Part shown: piece by piece, positions 35,900 through 46,700 of the stretch | Position numbering within the stretch: position 1 is the stretch's first letter | Layout of the letters: every line of letters starts with the position of its first letter | Assembly (NCBI GenBank): GCA_018398585.1 | Contig: JAGTTD010000012.1 | Span: 20,965,036-21,029,035 of the forward strand | Direction: 5' to 3' | Length of the DNA: 64,000 nt | From: Simmondsia chinensis | Lineage: Eukaryota; Streptophyta; Magnoliopsida; Caryophyllales; Simmondsiaceae | The notes under the pieces: generated by a model | The model's input: the letters and a program-made list of their open reading frames with translations, nothing else | Told to the model about the DNA's origin: nothing | The model's database searches: none | Translations under genes and position numbers: made by a program

Positions 35900-36417
35900 T
35901 GTTATGTCCTAAGCTTTTAATCCTAAAATTTAGCTCAAATGCAATTATTTTTAATCAAATTGATCTCAAATTTGGTCAATTTAAGTTGAGAATAAATGGA
36001 TTTGGTGAAAATTAGGGTCTCTTATGTAAATAGAATAACTACTTTTTAGAATATCGATTGGCGAGAGAAGTAGTTGGTAGTTGTTAGTTGTTAGGCTCTT
36101 GGCGCCAAAGATCTATATTTTTTCTGTTATTTCTGTTATTTTCTGTTTTTGAGTTAGTTTTGTTGCTTAAATCATGTAAAGTCTATAAAAAGCAAGAGAT
36201 ACTATTGTAATGGCAACTTTTTACACAATTAATAAAATTCAAGTGAATTCTTTCTACTTCTCCCTCAAATTCTCTCAATTCTCTTCTCCCTCTCTTCTCT
36301 ATTCTCCCTTAATTCTATTTCACTTCTCCCTCTCTGCATTTTCTGCAGAATTCTTCCCCAAAATTTTGTTCTTCCCCTCTATTTTCTATATTTTCTAGAA
36401 AATACATCGTTTTCGCA
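35900..36417 (+). repeat. 3' LTR start of + strand element
   Basis: Starts TGTTATGTCC right after ttgaggggagggtaa (polypurine tract at 35886-35899). Contains a TATA box (tctataaaaagc near 36182) and a long CT-rich U5-like stretch at 36245-36390. The expected …CATAACA end is absent, so it is truncated or fused to other sequence near 36418. Confidence 0.55.
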
Positions 36418-36566
36418 GGTAACCGTGCCTTCGGGGATCCGATCTCCGGTAAAGCCTCTGGTACTGCATCAGGCAGCAGTGGGCTTGGAGTATGTCCCTC
36501 GTAGACTTGTACATATATTCTTTCATATATAATATTTTCACACTGACTTACTAAAAAAAAAAAGGT

Positions 36567-37381
36567 TTGACTTTGAGTCAATCCCACTATGTGGAGAAAA
36601 TATTGAGGAAGTTTGGTTACTTTGATGACACTTATGCTAAAACTCCCAATGACCCAAATGTTCGCTTGAAAAGGAACATAAGTCATAGTGTGTCACAGGT
36701 CGAATGTGCTAAAATTATTGGTAGCGTCGTGATGTTTTTGATGAATTTCACTCATCCCGTTATTGCTCATGCTATTAGTAGATTGAGTCATTATATCCAT
36801 AGTCCAAGTGATGAGCACTAGGTTGCTCTGGTTAGGCTTTTGAGATACCTTCGAGGTACCATAGACTGGGGTCTTTGTTGTAAACGATTCCCTGCTATTT
36901 TAGAGGGATACTATGATGCCAATTAGGTATTTGATAGTGATGAAATTAACTCTACTAGTGACTATGTTTTTATGCTTGCTAATGAGGCTATTTCTTAGAA
37001 ATCTTGTAAGCAGACCTGCATTGCTAATCGACCATGGAGTCAAAATTTATTGCTCTTGAGATGGCAGGTTTGGAAGCTGAATGGCTGAGGAATGTGATGG
37101 TAGACATTCCATTATGGGGGGAGTCCACGCCGTCAGTCTCAATGCACTGTGAGTCACGAGTAGCCATTGGAGTTGCTCAAAGTGAGATGTATAATGGCAA
37201 GCGTAGGCATATTCGCCTAAGGCATGGTGTAGTAAGGCACCTTATTAATAATAATGCGATCTCACTCGAGATTCTAAGAAGTGAGAAGAATTTGGCAGAT
37301 CCCCTTACTAAAGGCCTTTCTAAGAAGGCGGTATGTGATACAACAAAGGAAATGGGGCTTAAGCCCGCTTGTGTGTCTTGA
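36567..37381 (+). pseudogene. Copia RT end and RNase H
   Basis: Continuation of copia III after the insertion. Frame 36567-36821 reads LTLSQSHYVEKILRKFGYFD and the RT/RNase H connection VGSVMFLMNFTHPVIAHAIS-like region. Frame 37034-37381 gives the RNase H end: ESKFIALEMAGLEAEWLRN, HCESRVAIGVAQSEMYNGK, RRHIRLRHGVVRHLI, NLADPLTKGLSKK. The segment between is broken by stops (36822, 36927, 36999). Inactive. Confidence 0.82.
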
Positions 37382-37499
37382 TCTTGGTAGATACCTGTCT
37401 GAGAGTATTCTCAATGTTCAATGGGTCAAACGAAGCCAAGGTTGAGCAATTTGTAAGCTGCCATAGCCTCTTCTGAGATAATGTTGTTGGTGGCTTGGA

Positions 37500-37790
37500 T
37501 TCGTCGATTCTTCCATGACGTTTTAGGTTGAGCTCTATGCTCTTAATGTCGTCCATAGCTTGTTGTGGTGGTGTGATGGCAGCACACTCGATGGACACAC
37601 CGCTATTGCCATGATATGAGGATGAGCTTGAGGCTCTTAATATTGTCCATAATCCGTGGTGGTGGTGTGGAGCAGCGCACTTGATGGACTCTACCATGAT
37701 GTTAAGGATGAGCTCTATGCTCTTAATGCAATCCATAGCCTATGATGATGGTGTGCGGCAGCACACTTGATGGACTCACCTACGGGAATG
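37500..37790. repeat. Three degenerate repeats of about 100 bp in copia 3' region
   Basis: A unit built on gatgagctctatgctcttaa, then gtccatagc, then tggtggtgtg and gcagcacactcgatggac recurs about three times. It lies between RNase H and the 3' LTR of copia III. The - strand frame 37359-37736 is translated repeat and is not called as a gene. Confidence 0.65.
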
Positions 37791-38127
37791 TGGGGATGGT
37801 AAGACATCCTCTATTAAGAGTAAGGGCTTACTCTCTAGAGCTTTCCTGAGTACCCAGGTATCAGACCCATTTTGTTGAGAAGAACCTCATACATCCGGAT
37901 TGCGGAGTGCGTTTCAACTCAAGAACCACATGAAGGGGATGTGTATGCTCTTCACAGTGACTGTTCATGGTTCAAGACTATGTTCACCGTTGGGTGGTTG
38001 TGGGACATGCATGTTCACTAGGTGCCAATTCAAGTCCATAAGACATTGCCATCGTCAAGTGTGGGTCTCATTGCTTAGTAACCTCCTTTATTCTTTCCTA
38101 TTTTCAAAATTGAGTCATGTGGGAGAT
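37791..38127. other. Copia III 3' untranslated region and polypurine tract
   Basis: No gene. It ends in catgtgggagat (38116-38127), the polypurine tract. The 109-residue frame 37900-38229 runs from here into the LTR and is not supported. Confidence 0.6.
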
Positions 38128-38894
38128 TGTTGGAATATTGGGATAGTGTGCTTCAATTTTGTCGAGCTCAAGGGTCTTCTTGTGTCCAACCTCGAGGCTA
38201 ATATGCTAAAGTGCATGCTCGTTAGTTGAAGTTCGAGTTCGAGGCTGCAAACTCGAGCTTGAGGTACGCGTTTTGACCGCGTATATGCCCATTTCCTTCC
38301 ATAACCATTTTTCCCTTGATTGTGCTAGGATTTTTCGCTCTTCCATATCCGCCACTTTCCTAATTGTGGTCGAATTTCTTGCCTACAATCCTTAGCTGAT
38401 TCTAATTTGCACGTTAAGTATTTTTGCCTACAAATACCGTGCTTTGGGATGTTGTTTAGCACACAAAAATATACGAAAGGTACAAAAATCAGTAATCTTC
38501 TTCCCTCTGAAATTCTCTCTGTTTTTACTCTAGTTACTAAGCAAGTTAGGGCATACTCCAACCCATCATCCGAGACTACACTCCTGTATTGGGTGTTGTG
38601 TTAACCTTGGGAGTCGAAGTGTCTGACGATCCCGTTTGTATTGTAGCAGGGGCATAAACGACTTAGGGTAGTGGTGAACTCCACGGCGCAGCGACTTCCT
38701 TCGGCTCACTCCTTCCTCTCTGAATCTATTAATTTCAGTTGTTTAATTATCTTGTCTTAAATCAAATTGGTATAATAAGGGGTTTATTGAGTTTGTCTTT
38801 GTCATTGTATCATTTAACTTTATTTGCATCCATTCCGAGTTAGTCTTAATACCTCAAATTTGAGACTTACCCATTTGCCCACATTTTTCCAACA
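38128..38894 (+). repeat. 3' LTR of copia III
   Basis: 767 bp, TGTTGGAATATT…TTTTTCCAACA, with an 8-bp TGTTGGAA/TTCCAACA terminal inverted repeat. Contains a TATA-type ctacaaataccg near 38429. Full-length copy of the LTR that is truncated at 29704. Confidence 0.85.
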
Positions 38895-39385
38895 TAATCT
38901 TCCAATAAGAGGAAAAACAAATTACAAAACCAATGCCTCACGCTTAAAAGTGGAGAGTGTAATGTCTAGTGCAAACAAATGCGAAATGATGACAATTTGA
39001 CTATTTAACAAGCTATGAATGTAGGAGCTATAATGGTGCTCTCCATTATAGAAAGCAACGCAATCGTAGACAATGAGAATTCAGTCACAAGAAGACGAGT
39101 ATAATTAAAGCAAAAAGTTACATGTATTTAATTTATTTATATTTATGTAAATGAAAATTTGTTGGCTATATATATGAGATTTAAATACTCACTGCTTAGA
39201 CATTCTCATGTTCCAATGTATATAATAAGATTCTCTAATATTAAATATTTTATTATATAGGTACTTTATATCAGAATTTGATAAATTTTTATAAACATTT
39301 GATCAATTTTATAAAAAAGATATTAATGTAGTACATATATATATATATATGGTGAATATTAAATTAGAGCATTTGACTATAGTAA
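38895..39385. other. Non-coding AT-rich interval
   Basis: Nothing recognised except an (AT)n tract at 39337-39351 next to the following hairpin. Confidence 0.5.
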
Positions 39386-39548
39386 GATATGAGAGCTTAA
39401 ATCTTAACCATTGAATTCAAAATGAAGGGCTGAGATTGCACATATAAAAATACCCTAAATACTCTCTCTTTCTCTCTCCTCCTCTTTATATGTGCAATCT
39501 CAACCCTTAATTTTAAATTTAATGGCTGAGATTTAAGCTCTCATATCT
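39386..39548. repeat. Foldback/MITE-like hairpin in (TA)n
   Basis: Arms of about 63 bp: agatatgagagcttaaatct at 39385-39404 onward, reverse-complemented at 39485-39548, with a loop of about 36 bp rich in ctctctct. It is flanked by (TA)n tracts on both sides, so target duplications cannot be read. Could be a small MITE or a hairpin capable of producing small RNA. Confidence 0.75.
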
Positions 39549-39852
39549 CACCATATTGTGTGTATATATATATATATATATGCAAATTATGAGAAACAAA
39601 TCCACCAAATGATGTAAACTATCTAAATATTGCAAGAAAAATTTACCAAATGATGTAAACTACCTAAATATTGTCGAAATCATGTGTCATGTTAACATTT
39701 TTAGTAAAAAATCATCAATTCCTAATAAAGATATTAATATATTATTGACATCATGTTTTTAGGATTGTCTAATGAAAATGTGTAGAATTTCGAAAGGTAT
39801 TTGATTTATAAAATTTGAATAATTTAAGGTAGTTAAGTGATAAAATGTTTAA

Positions 39853-40218
39853 GGGGTATTTATGCCAAAGTTCATGTACTTTATGCATTGTGTCAATTTA
39901 ATCCTTATACTTTTAATTGTGTCAATTTAGTCCATATATAATTCAAAATGTGTCAATTTGATTCTTAGAGAAAATTTTTGTCAAGTTTTTAATGGTTTGG
40001 CATTGGTTTAAATTGAGTAAATGAATGAATTTATAATAAGTTACTTACATCTACATAATTTTGTAGTTCAAAATTATGTCATTACTTAACTTAAATTTGA
40101 CTAAATGACTAAATTAACACGTTTTGAATTATTCAAGGACTAAATTGACACAATTAAAAGTATAAGGACTAAATTGAAACAATTGGCAAAGTACAAGAAC
40201 CTTTGGCATAAATAACCC
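39853..40218. mobile_element. MULE-type foldback MITE with 9-bp TSD
   Basis: Terminal inverted repeats of about 105 bp, starting GGGGTATTTATGCCAAAG on the left and GGGTTATTTATGCC (reverse complement) on the right. It is flanked by perfect 9-bp AATGTTTAA at 39844-39852 and 40219-40227. Nine-base duplications with long inverted repeats are typical of Mutator-like elements. No transposase is encoded. Confidence 0.88.
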
Positions 40219-40387
40219 AATGTTTAAATATCATGGTACTCCATTTTATATATTAAAATGTCAGGGTACCCAAGTAATAAATTGTCAAATCTCACGATAG
40301 CCAAATAATAATTTCCCGATAGAAATTAGATACTTAATACTGTATTAATGTATAATTATGGCAAAAAATTTACGATTATTTACATTT

Positions 40388-41523
40388 CAACAATTAATCT
40401 AAAATAACTCAACTATATGTTAATATACCAAAAAATAACCCAACTCTATTTTCTAAGCAAAAAAACTCAACTGTAATTTTTCTACCAAAAAATAACACAA
40501 GTCTATTTTCTAACCAAAAAATAACCTAACTCTAACTTTTGTACCAAAAAAAAGCCAAACTCCAAAATTAATTTTAAAAAATACGAAATTGATGGTAAAG
40601 CATGGCATTTGGTATGACGGTTTGACCATACATTTTTCTTCCATGTATTTTAGTTTGGCTTGATTTCTTTTTCCACCTAAACAAACTAAAATACATTTTT
40701 TTTTCGATAATCAAGTACAACCCCACAAAAAGACAACATCCTAAGGCAAAGAACAAGAAAAACAATTGAGGACTATAATCAGAGAATTACGGCTACAAAT
40801 GAGCCGAGCCGAGCCGAACCACAGCTTGCTCGGCTCGGCTGGCTCATTAACTAAGTGAGACTAGCTCGGTATTAGTATCATTTAGGCTTGATTATTTGGT
40901 GAGCTGACTCGTTGAGTTTTGCTGGCTCATTTTGCTCATTTACCAGGCTCGTTAAGCTCCTTTATAAGGTTTGTTAAACTCATTTATTATTATTATTACT
41001 TGAAATAAAATAAATCTTGTACGAAAATGGAAATAAAAAAAATACATGTAACTCAATTCCATAATATAGACATGCGAGCCAATAATTGAGTCGGCTTATG
41101 AGCCCATAAACGAGCTAGCTCCTGAGCCTTTCGTGCTGAGTCGGCCTCGATTCAATTTGGCTCATTTATTTAAATAAGCTACCCTTAAACGAGTCGAGCA
41201 GGCTCTCGAGTAGGCTTAGAAGAACCTAAGTTGAGCCCTTAACGAGCTAAGTCAAACCGGCTCAAGAGCCAGCTTGGCTCAGTTGCAATCCTACAGAGAA
41301 CAAGCCAAATCAAAAATACGTAGAAGAAAAATATATTGTCGGAGTACACAATTCAGTATTTCTTAAATCAAATTTTAGAGTTGTGTTGTTTTTAGATTAA
41401 TTTTAGAGTTTGGTTTTTTTTGGTAGAAAAGTTGGAGTTGGGTTATTTTTTTGTTAGAAAATAGAATTGGGTTATTTTTTGGTATATTGACGTATAGTTG
41501 GGTTACTTTTAGATTAATTGTTG
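40388..41523. mobile_element. Middle MULE-like MITE (Y), inside X
   Basis: Ends CAACAATTAATCTAAAA and its reverse complement (…gattaattgttg). Duplication TTTACATTT (40379-40387) against TTTTCATTT (41524-41532), 8 of 9 matching. The arms run deep: about 270 bp on the left pairs with 41294-41523 on the right. Contains hAT-like element Z. Confidence 0.82.
40788..41293. mobile_element. Inner hAT-like MITE (Z), inside Y
   Basis: Ends TACGGCTACAAATGAGCC and, reverse-complemented, TAGGATTGCAACTGAGCC. Flanked by CAGAGAAT (40780-40787) and CAGAGAAC (41294-41301), an 8-bp duplication with one mismatch, the length expected for hAT. The sub-terminal region is rich in gagccgagcc/ggctcggct motifs. Confidence 0.82.
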
Positions 41524-42060
41524 TTTTCATTTTAGTACCTTGATGTTTTCGGAAATAATAAAAAGGACATTGACCCTTTTAAATTATTAAAAACGCCCCT
41601 AAGTTATTGCCGTATTAATAAAAAGACCCCTAAGTTTGTGTCGCATTAATAAAAAGGCTTCTCTCTGACGTGATATCATTTTTAGTCGACAGAGCTGATG
41701 CGGCAGCTTTGTTTTTATTAATGATACAGAAAATGACAAAAACAACCTTTAATAACCATATTTTGAAATAAATTAAGAGAAAATAGATAGTTTTTACATA
41801 ACACAACATCTCGAATTTTGTGCTTATAAAGTAATAATAAGGGTGTTAAAGCGTATTTTAATCATTTTAATGTAGCATTAATAAAAAGTAATAGCCACGT
41901 CTACTCTATCAATAGAAAATGACGTCATCACGCTTGAGAGAAGCTTTTTTATTCATACGACAAAACCTTAGGAGTCTTTTTAATAATTCAAAAAGATAAG
42001 GTCATTTTTATTATTTTCAAAAACGTCGGAGTACTAAAATGTAAATAATCCAAAAATTTA

Positions 42061-42872
42061 ACACTAAGTAATTATTTCAAATAAGATAAGAAAAATTATA
42101 TCATATAGAATTAGATACATTATTAAATTTCATCCAAAAAAAGATACATTATTAAATATTACGTAAAATTAATTAAGTTTTTTCATAAAATAAATTAATT
42201 AATAATTTTATCCAAAAAAAAAAAAGCTAATCAATAAATTTTTTCAAAAAATAAATTGATATTTTCATAAAATAAGCTGCTCTAAGGAGCTTCCCCATCA
42301 TCACTTGTGATTGTGTCCCACCACCACCAGCAGCTTTACAATGCACATTGATGATGAGGGCTTCTTTAGATTGGAGCCACCCACTTCTTTTCTCACTTTT
42401 TTACTTGTCAAGAGATTCCCTTTTTAGTCAACCATCAGTATATCCTTACTTACCTAACCTCTACGTACATGTCATTTTGGATAGGTTATACTAACAAAGT
42501 TGTAGATTTACCTGTTGATCTAAAGAGCTCACGAAATTATAACATCATATTAAAGTTGTTGTCTCCTCGTCTCTTTGTTTGTCCCTGCTTGAGTACATAA
42601 TGCACCAGTTTCCAAAGTTCTCATTTATTTCCCTTTGCATTTTTCAGACACCAATAATGCTACATATACCCAAAAATACATTAATTTACTTATACATAAT
42701 ATACATGATAAAAAATAATTAACTAATTACAAATGAGTAATTAAGTTAGTACTAATATTGTAGTCCAGTGATTTTTTTAACACATTAACGGATCCATAAT
42801 TCCGATATTTAGATTTTGTACACTTACAGTACTTCGTTTGATAATGCCCCCAACAATTAAAAGTTGAGTTTC

Positions 42873-42905
<33 letters not shown>

Positions 42906-43195
42906 GCCTTCTATCACTGGTATACGTCATTACGAAATTACTTCAAAACCTTTATTTATACATAACTCCAGTTATCATATGTATCATGTTAGCCTTCATC
43001 TATAGTATCTCTACAACTACCAAGATTCCTCACAATCAAGTCATCTTTACACCTAATCCTCGGTAAACAAAAGCCTACATAGCAACTCCAATGCTACGCC
43101 TTGAACCACTCAGCCATCTCTCCTGCACAAAAATTATGACCCATAAACCGAATGAATAGCGAGTCATTGAAATTTCATATTCATATATTCGATTT
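42061..43195. other. Upstream region of the aquaporin gene
   Basis: No gene recognised. Contains a 30-T run at 42875-42904 and short simple repeats. It could hold distal promoter elements of the NIP gene; none can be named with confidence. Confidence 0.5.
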
Positions 43196-43312
43196 TGGTT
43201 AAGGGCACTGGGAAACAGCCTCTCTTCAGGTTAATACCCTGAAGGGGGAAGGCTGCGTACATCTACCCCCCCAGACCCTGCGTAGGCGGGAGCCATTGAG
43301 GCACTGAGTATG
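43196..43312 (+). mobile_element. Au-type SINE remnant in the aquaporin promoter
   Basis: gggaaacagcctctcttc, then ggaaggctgcgtacatctac, then cagaccctgcgtaggcggga and gaggcactgagta follow the 3' body of plant Au SINEs. The tRNA-derived 5' part is missing or too diverged. It ends about 100 bp upstream of the TATA box at 43415. Confidence 0.75.
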
Positions 43313-43414
43313 TTCCTTTTATATTCGATTTTTGTTTGGATAGGTACAACGAACCAATTCTAACTAAAACTAAAAACTCAAATTTTTTTTTTAGAAAGAT
43401 CCTGCACTTGGTGC

Positions 43415-43424
43415 TATAAATAGA
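43415..43424 (+). promoter_or_regulatory. TATA box of the NIP6;1-like gene
   Basis: tataaataga lies 71 bp upstream of the chosen ATG, implying a leader of only about 40 bases unless an upstream intron exists. No ATG, and so no ATGTAA minimal uORF, lies between it and 43486. Confidence 0.65.
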
Positions 43425-43485
43425 GCATAAACCATAGGACCTTGACAACATAGTAATTTTTTTTCTCTCCTTTTTTGTGAGCAAA

Positions 43486-43728
43486 ATGGAAAGCGAGGAT
43501 CCAAATTCAAGGCCCTCGACACCAGCAACACCAGGCACACCCGGTGTTGCTCTCTTTGGGGGGTTCTCACACAGACAAAGTAACGCAAACAACACAAACA
43601 AGTCAAATATACTAAGCAGGACATGCAAGTGCTTCACTGTAGAGACATGGCCTCATGAAGAAGGCAGCTTGCCTGCTGTTACTTGCACTATCACCATGCC
43701 TCCTCCTCCTGTTCCTCTTGCTAAAAAA
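43486..43728 (+). CDS. NIP6;1: NIP6;1 exon 1
   Basis: 81 codons encoding the cytosolic N-terminus, [20 protein letters not shown] to [10 protein letters not shown]. Donor AAA|GTAAGC at 43729. The GTG nine bases upstream is in frame but is not a start. The frame continues past the donor to 43779, which is intron. Confidence 0.9.
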
Positions 43729-46700
43729 GTAAGCCCACAAGACTTTTCCGATTTTACTTGTCGAGGACTCCGCGTATGAGTGTAAAATAGTGTTACTTGT
43801 GGGAGTTTTTCTTACCAATTCTTCTTAGTGGAAACTTTCTTCCATCTTATTCGTATCATTTAATAAATTAATAACAACAATAACTTGAAAAGAATATATT
43901 ATCCTTGTTGAGGACTTTAGGATAAACTGATATTGTCCTATGTTTGAATTTTGACAAAATAAAAGATTAGAAATGTATCATATCTTTGTTAAACTTGAAA
44001 TAAAATTTCATGGTGAGGAGTGCAAAGCAAGGCAAAATAGATAACAAATGCTCCCCTCGTTGCAAAATTAGTGTTGCCTACACTTTCAAGGGTGAAATTT
44101 AAGGGAATATAAGTTTGTATTAGCATATAATTATCTTATATTGTAAAGGATTCTATTTTCTTAGTTGAATGAAATAAAGTACCAAAATATCCATCACTCA
44201 ACTAGGTAGAAGAAGAAGTCACATACCCAAACGAGCATCAAACTCTCACTATTTTGAATTTTATATTATAAAATCTTATTAAACTTAAAACCCTATTTAC
44301 CCCAAAATCTCACATTCAATTATATTTGACTAATACTATCACGGTACACCATCGCTCAATTTTTCCCTCTTTTCTTTTCACTATTCACCTATTTTTATAG
44401 AAGAATATCATTTTTCATGCCCTTTAAAGTTTAAACTTCTTGATGAGGAATAGAAACATAAAATTCAATTCAAGCACATTAAATTTGAAGAGTAAATTTG
44501 AAATTCACAGAAAGAGAAGAGAAAACTAAGAATTATTTCTATTGAGTAATTGTTGATTAATGTCAAAACAACCAGCTAAGGCGAGCATTTATAGATAAAC
44601 TCCTAAACATGCAAAAAAAATAGAAATTGCCATTAAATTATCCGCAAAATATAAAAATGGCCTAAAAACATGTTTAGATGCCGAATTTGGCTGAAATAGG
44701 GGGATCGAGCAGCAAAGCACTGGGGTTATATTGTTCGGTTTCGAGAGCTTCGATTTAATATGTAATTCACCTCATAACTCCTTACAAATGACCGTTTGAC
44801 ATTAACTGCACAAATTAGTACTTTTGACCCACTCATTTAGATTTCAAGCGCTCTAATTGCTCCAAACTCTCCAATTACTTGTCTTATGTCACTTAGGGTG
44901 CGTTTGTTCAACTTATTTCAGCTTATCTTTTTCCAGCTTATCTATTTCAATAAGATCTATCTATTCAAGATCTGTATTTTAACAATGAAATGTTTGGTTG
45001 TATAATGCAAAAAGATTTTTTTACAAAATAAAGCATTTCAATACAAGTTAAAAAAGTAACTTGCCTACTATAATCTCAAAAATGACTTAATAATATAAAT
45101 TATCTAATTATAGTAGGTAAGAGAGAATCATGATAATAGTTGGTCATAATAGTCAAAAGTAGTGAATGTAGCAACCCATTATCATAAAAGGTGCGGTGTT
45201 CAGTGAGAGTGGTGAAAACAATTATAAATAGGTCATGATGGTAAATATTTAATTTTAATATAATATTTTAAAGCATTTCTTTGAAATAAGCTATGAAAAA
45301 TATCCAGTTTTACAATTTTTTTTTTGTTTAGTTGTAAAATAGTTTTTTTTTATTTTTTTATTTAAGCTATAAAAAAGATATAAAAAGATCTTTTGTGCCA
45401 ACTAAACGCAAGCTTTGCAGTTAGAATGAACTTTTTAACAACTTAAAATGCAAGCTTTGCAGTCAAAAATAACTTTTTCACAATTTTAAACTATTAAAAA
45501 CCTAAATCAAATGCAGCCTTATTTGTCCTTTTTTCATTGTCTTTCACTTTTTCTTCTTCCTTCTCACGTATTTAAGACCTAAAAGACCCGTGACTTTTCT
45601 TCTCTCCTTTTTATCTTCACCTTTTGTATTTCTTTTTTGAACAACCCTTTTGTATTTTTAATATTACATATATTAACTTTAGGATTTGTTGTGGGTTTTT
45701 TTTTTTTCTGTTTTTATGAACGAAGTTTAGGACTTGTTTGATTTTAGATTAAAAAGTTGAAATAATTACAATAGTTAATGGGATAACTATGAACCTATGA
45801 AAAATTTTCTTTTCACCTCATTTAATTGTGCAACTTTTAAAGGAGTAACTATCAACACATGAAGTGTAATTGTAATATATTTTCTTTTATCTTTGGTATG
45901 ACATGCTACTTCATTTAATATTTTTTAATTTTTTAAAATCTTTTTATAATAAAATATCATTATTTATTGAAATAATTTTTTTTATAATTTTTAAAATACC
46001 CCAAGCTAAGGAACAAGTTAAAATCTTTTTCATTTCCCTTAGTCATTACACTAAGAAGGTAGTGCAATAGTTTTAACCTCGTTTTAAAGTTAACATTTTA
46101 CAGGCTCGTATCTAATCATAAATTAAACAAAATTAAAATAGGTGTAATGATTACTTCTATAACCATTTCTCCTGTAAACCACGTACCACTAAAATTAAAA
46201 TGAATCTATCCCTTACCATCAAAATTAAAGGGATAATCTATGTATGTTGTGTCTTGTTTTGGGAATTGTTGTGGGGCCAATTTTCTTTCGTTCTTTTGAG
46301 TTTTATATCCTCGGGGCCTAACTAAGGTCGACCTTTGTAATCGAGCTTTGCTAAAAATTATCACAAAAAAAAAAAAAAAATTGTCACAGTCAAACTGTTG
46401 GTAGGATAGGAGTCATGGGTGATGGGGATCATGGAAGTCGCACTATTAGGCCAGTGTATGACGGAGTTAGCATAGCTGAGCTATCATGGGGTCAGCTTTC
46501 TGTCCACATTGAAGGTCAGTATGTTGGTAGGTGGTCTGTGGAATGAAGCTGGCCACATGCTTCTCTTCTCCATCCGTCGTCACAACATGGTGATCATATT
46601 CCAGTTCAGGTTGTGCATGAAAACCAACATATGCCTCCTCTGCTCCAAAGGGTGGAGAGTGACATACCCAGTTCAGATCAGTCTCACGCTCAGCTATCGC

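Larger units (their letters stand above)
33418..36566. mobile_element. Composite LTR-element insertion in copia RT
   Basis: A 3.1-kb block splitting copia III between ACCAAT and GGTTTG. It contains an LTR (33418-33818) and antisense ORF with its own primer-binding-like and polypurine signals, then a partial LTR end, primer binding site, gag start, polypurine tract and LTR start of a related element in + orientation. A run of 11 A abuts the right border. No common target duplication was found, so it arose from more than one event or by rearrangement. Confidence 0.6.
29704..38894 (+). mobile_element. Ty1/copia element III with internal insertion
   Basis: LTRs at 29704-30315 (5', truncated) and 38128-38894 (3') bracket copia domains in the canonical order: Gag, protease, integrase, reverse transcriptase, RNase H. 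A 3.1-kb block (33418-36566) interrupts reverse transcriptase. All domains carry frameshifts or stops. The 5' LTR lacks its first about 133 bases, replaced by minisatellite, so no target duplication can be tested (right flank TAATC). Confidence 0.85.
40373..42051. mobile_element. Outer MULE-like MITE (X) of a three-level nest
   Basis: Ends CGATTATTTACATTT at left and its counterpart AATGTAAATAATCC at right. Perfect 9-bp duplication AAAAATTTA at 40364-40372 and 42052-42060. After removal of the inner element (40388-41523), its arms (from 41524 to about 41700 and about 41880-42051) pair over roughly 160 bp. No coding region. Confidence 0.85.

Noticed and set aside
36315..36686. 123-residue - strand frame
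   Set aside because: Spans CT-rich LTR and the copia junction; composition artefact.
37359..37736. 125-residue - strand frame in copia III
   Set aside because: Made of the about 100-bp tandem repeats; peptide repeats reflect DNA repeats.
43081..43130. Possible tRNA-like sequence near ccttgaaccactcagccatctctcc
   Set aside because: It resembles the end of a tRNA-derived region but no cloverleaf or A/B box pair could be built; perhaps SINE-derived.
43477..43485. Upstream in-frame GTG as aquaporin start
   Set aside because: Plants start at ATG; the first ATG after the TATA box (43486) gives the family N-terminus.
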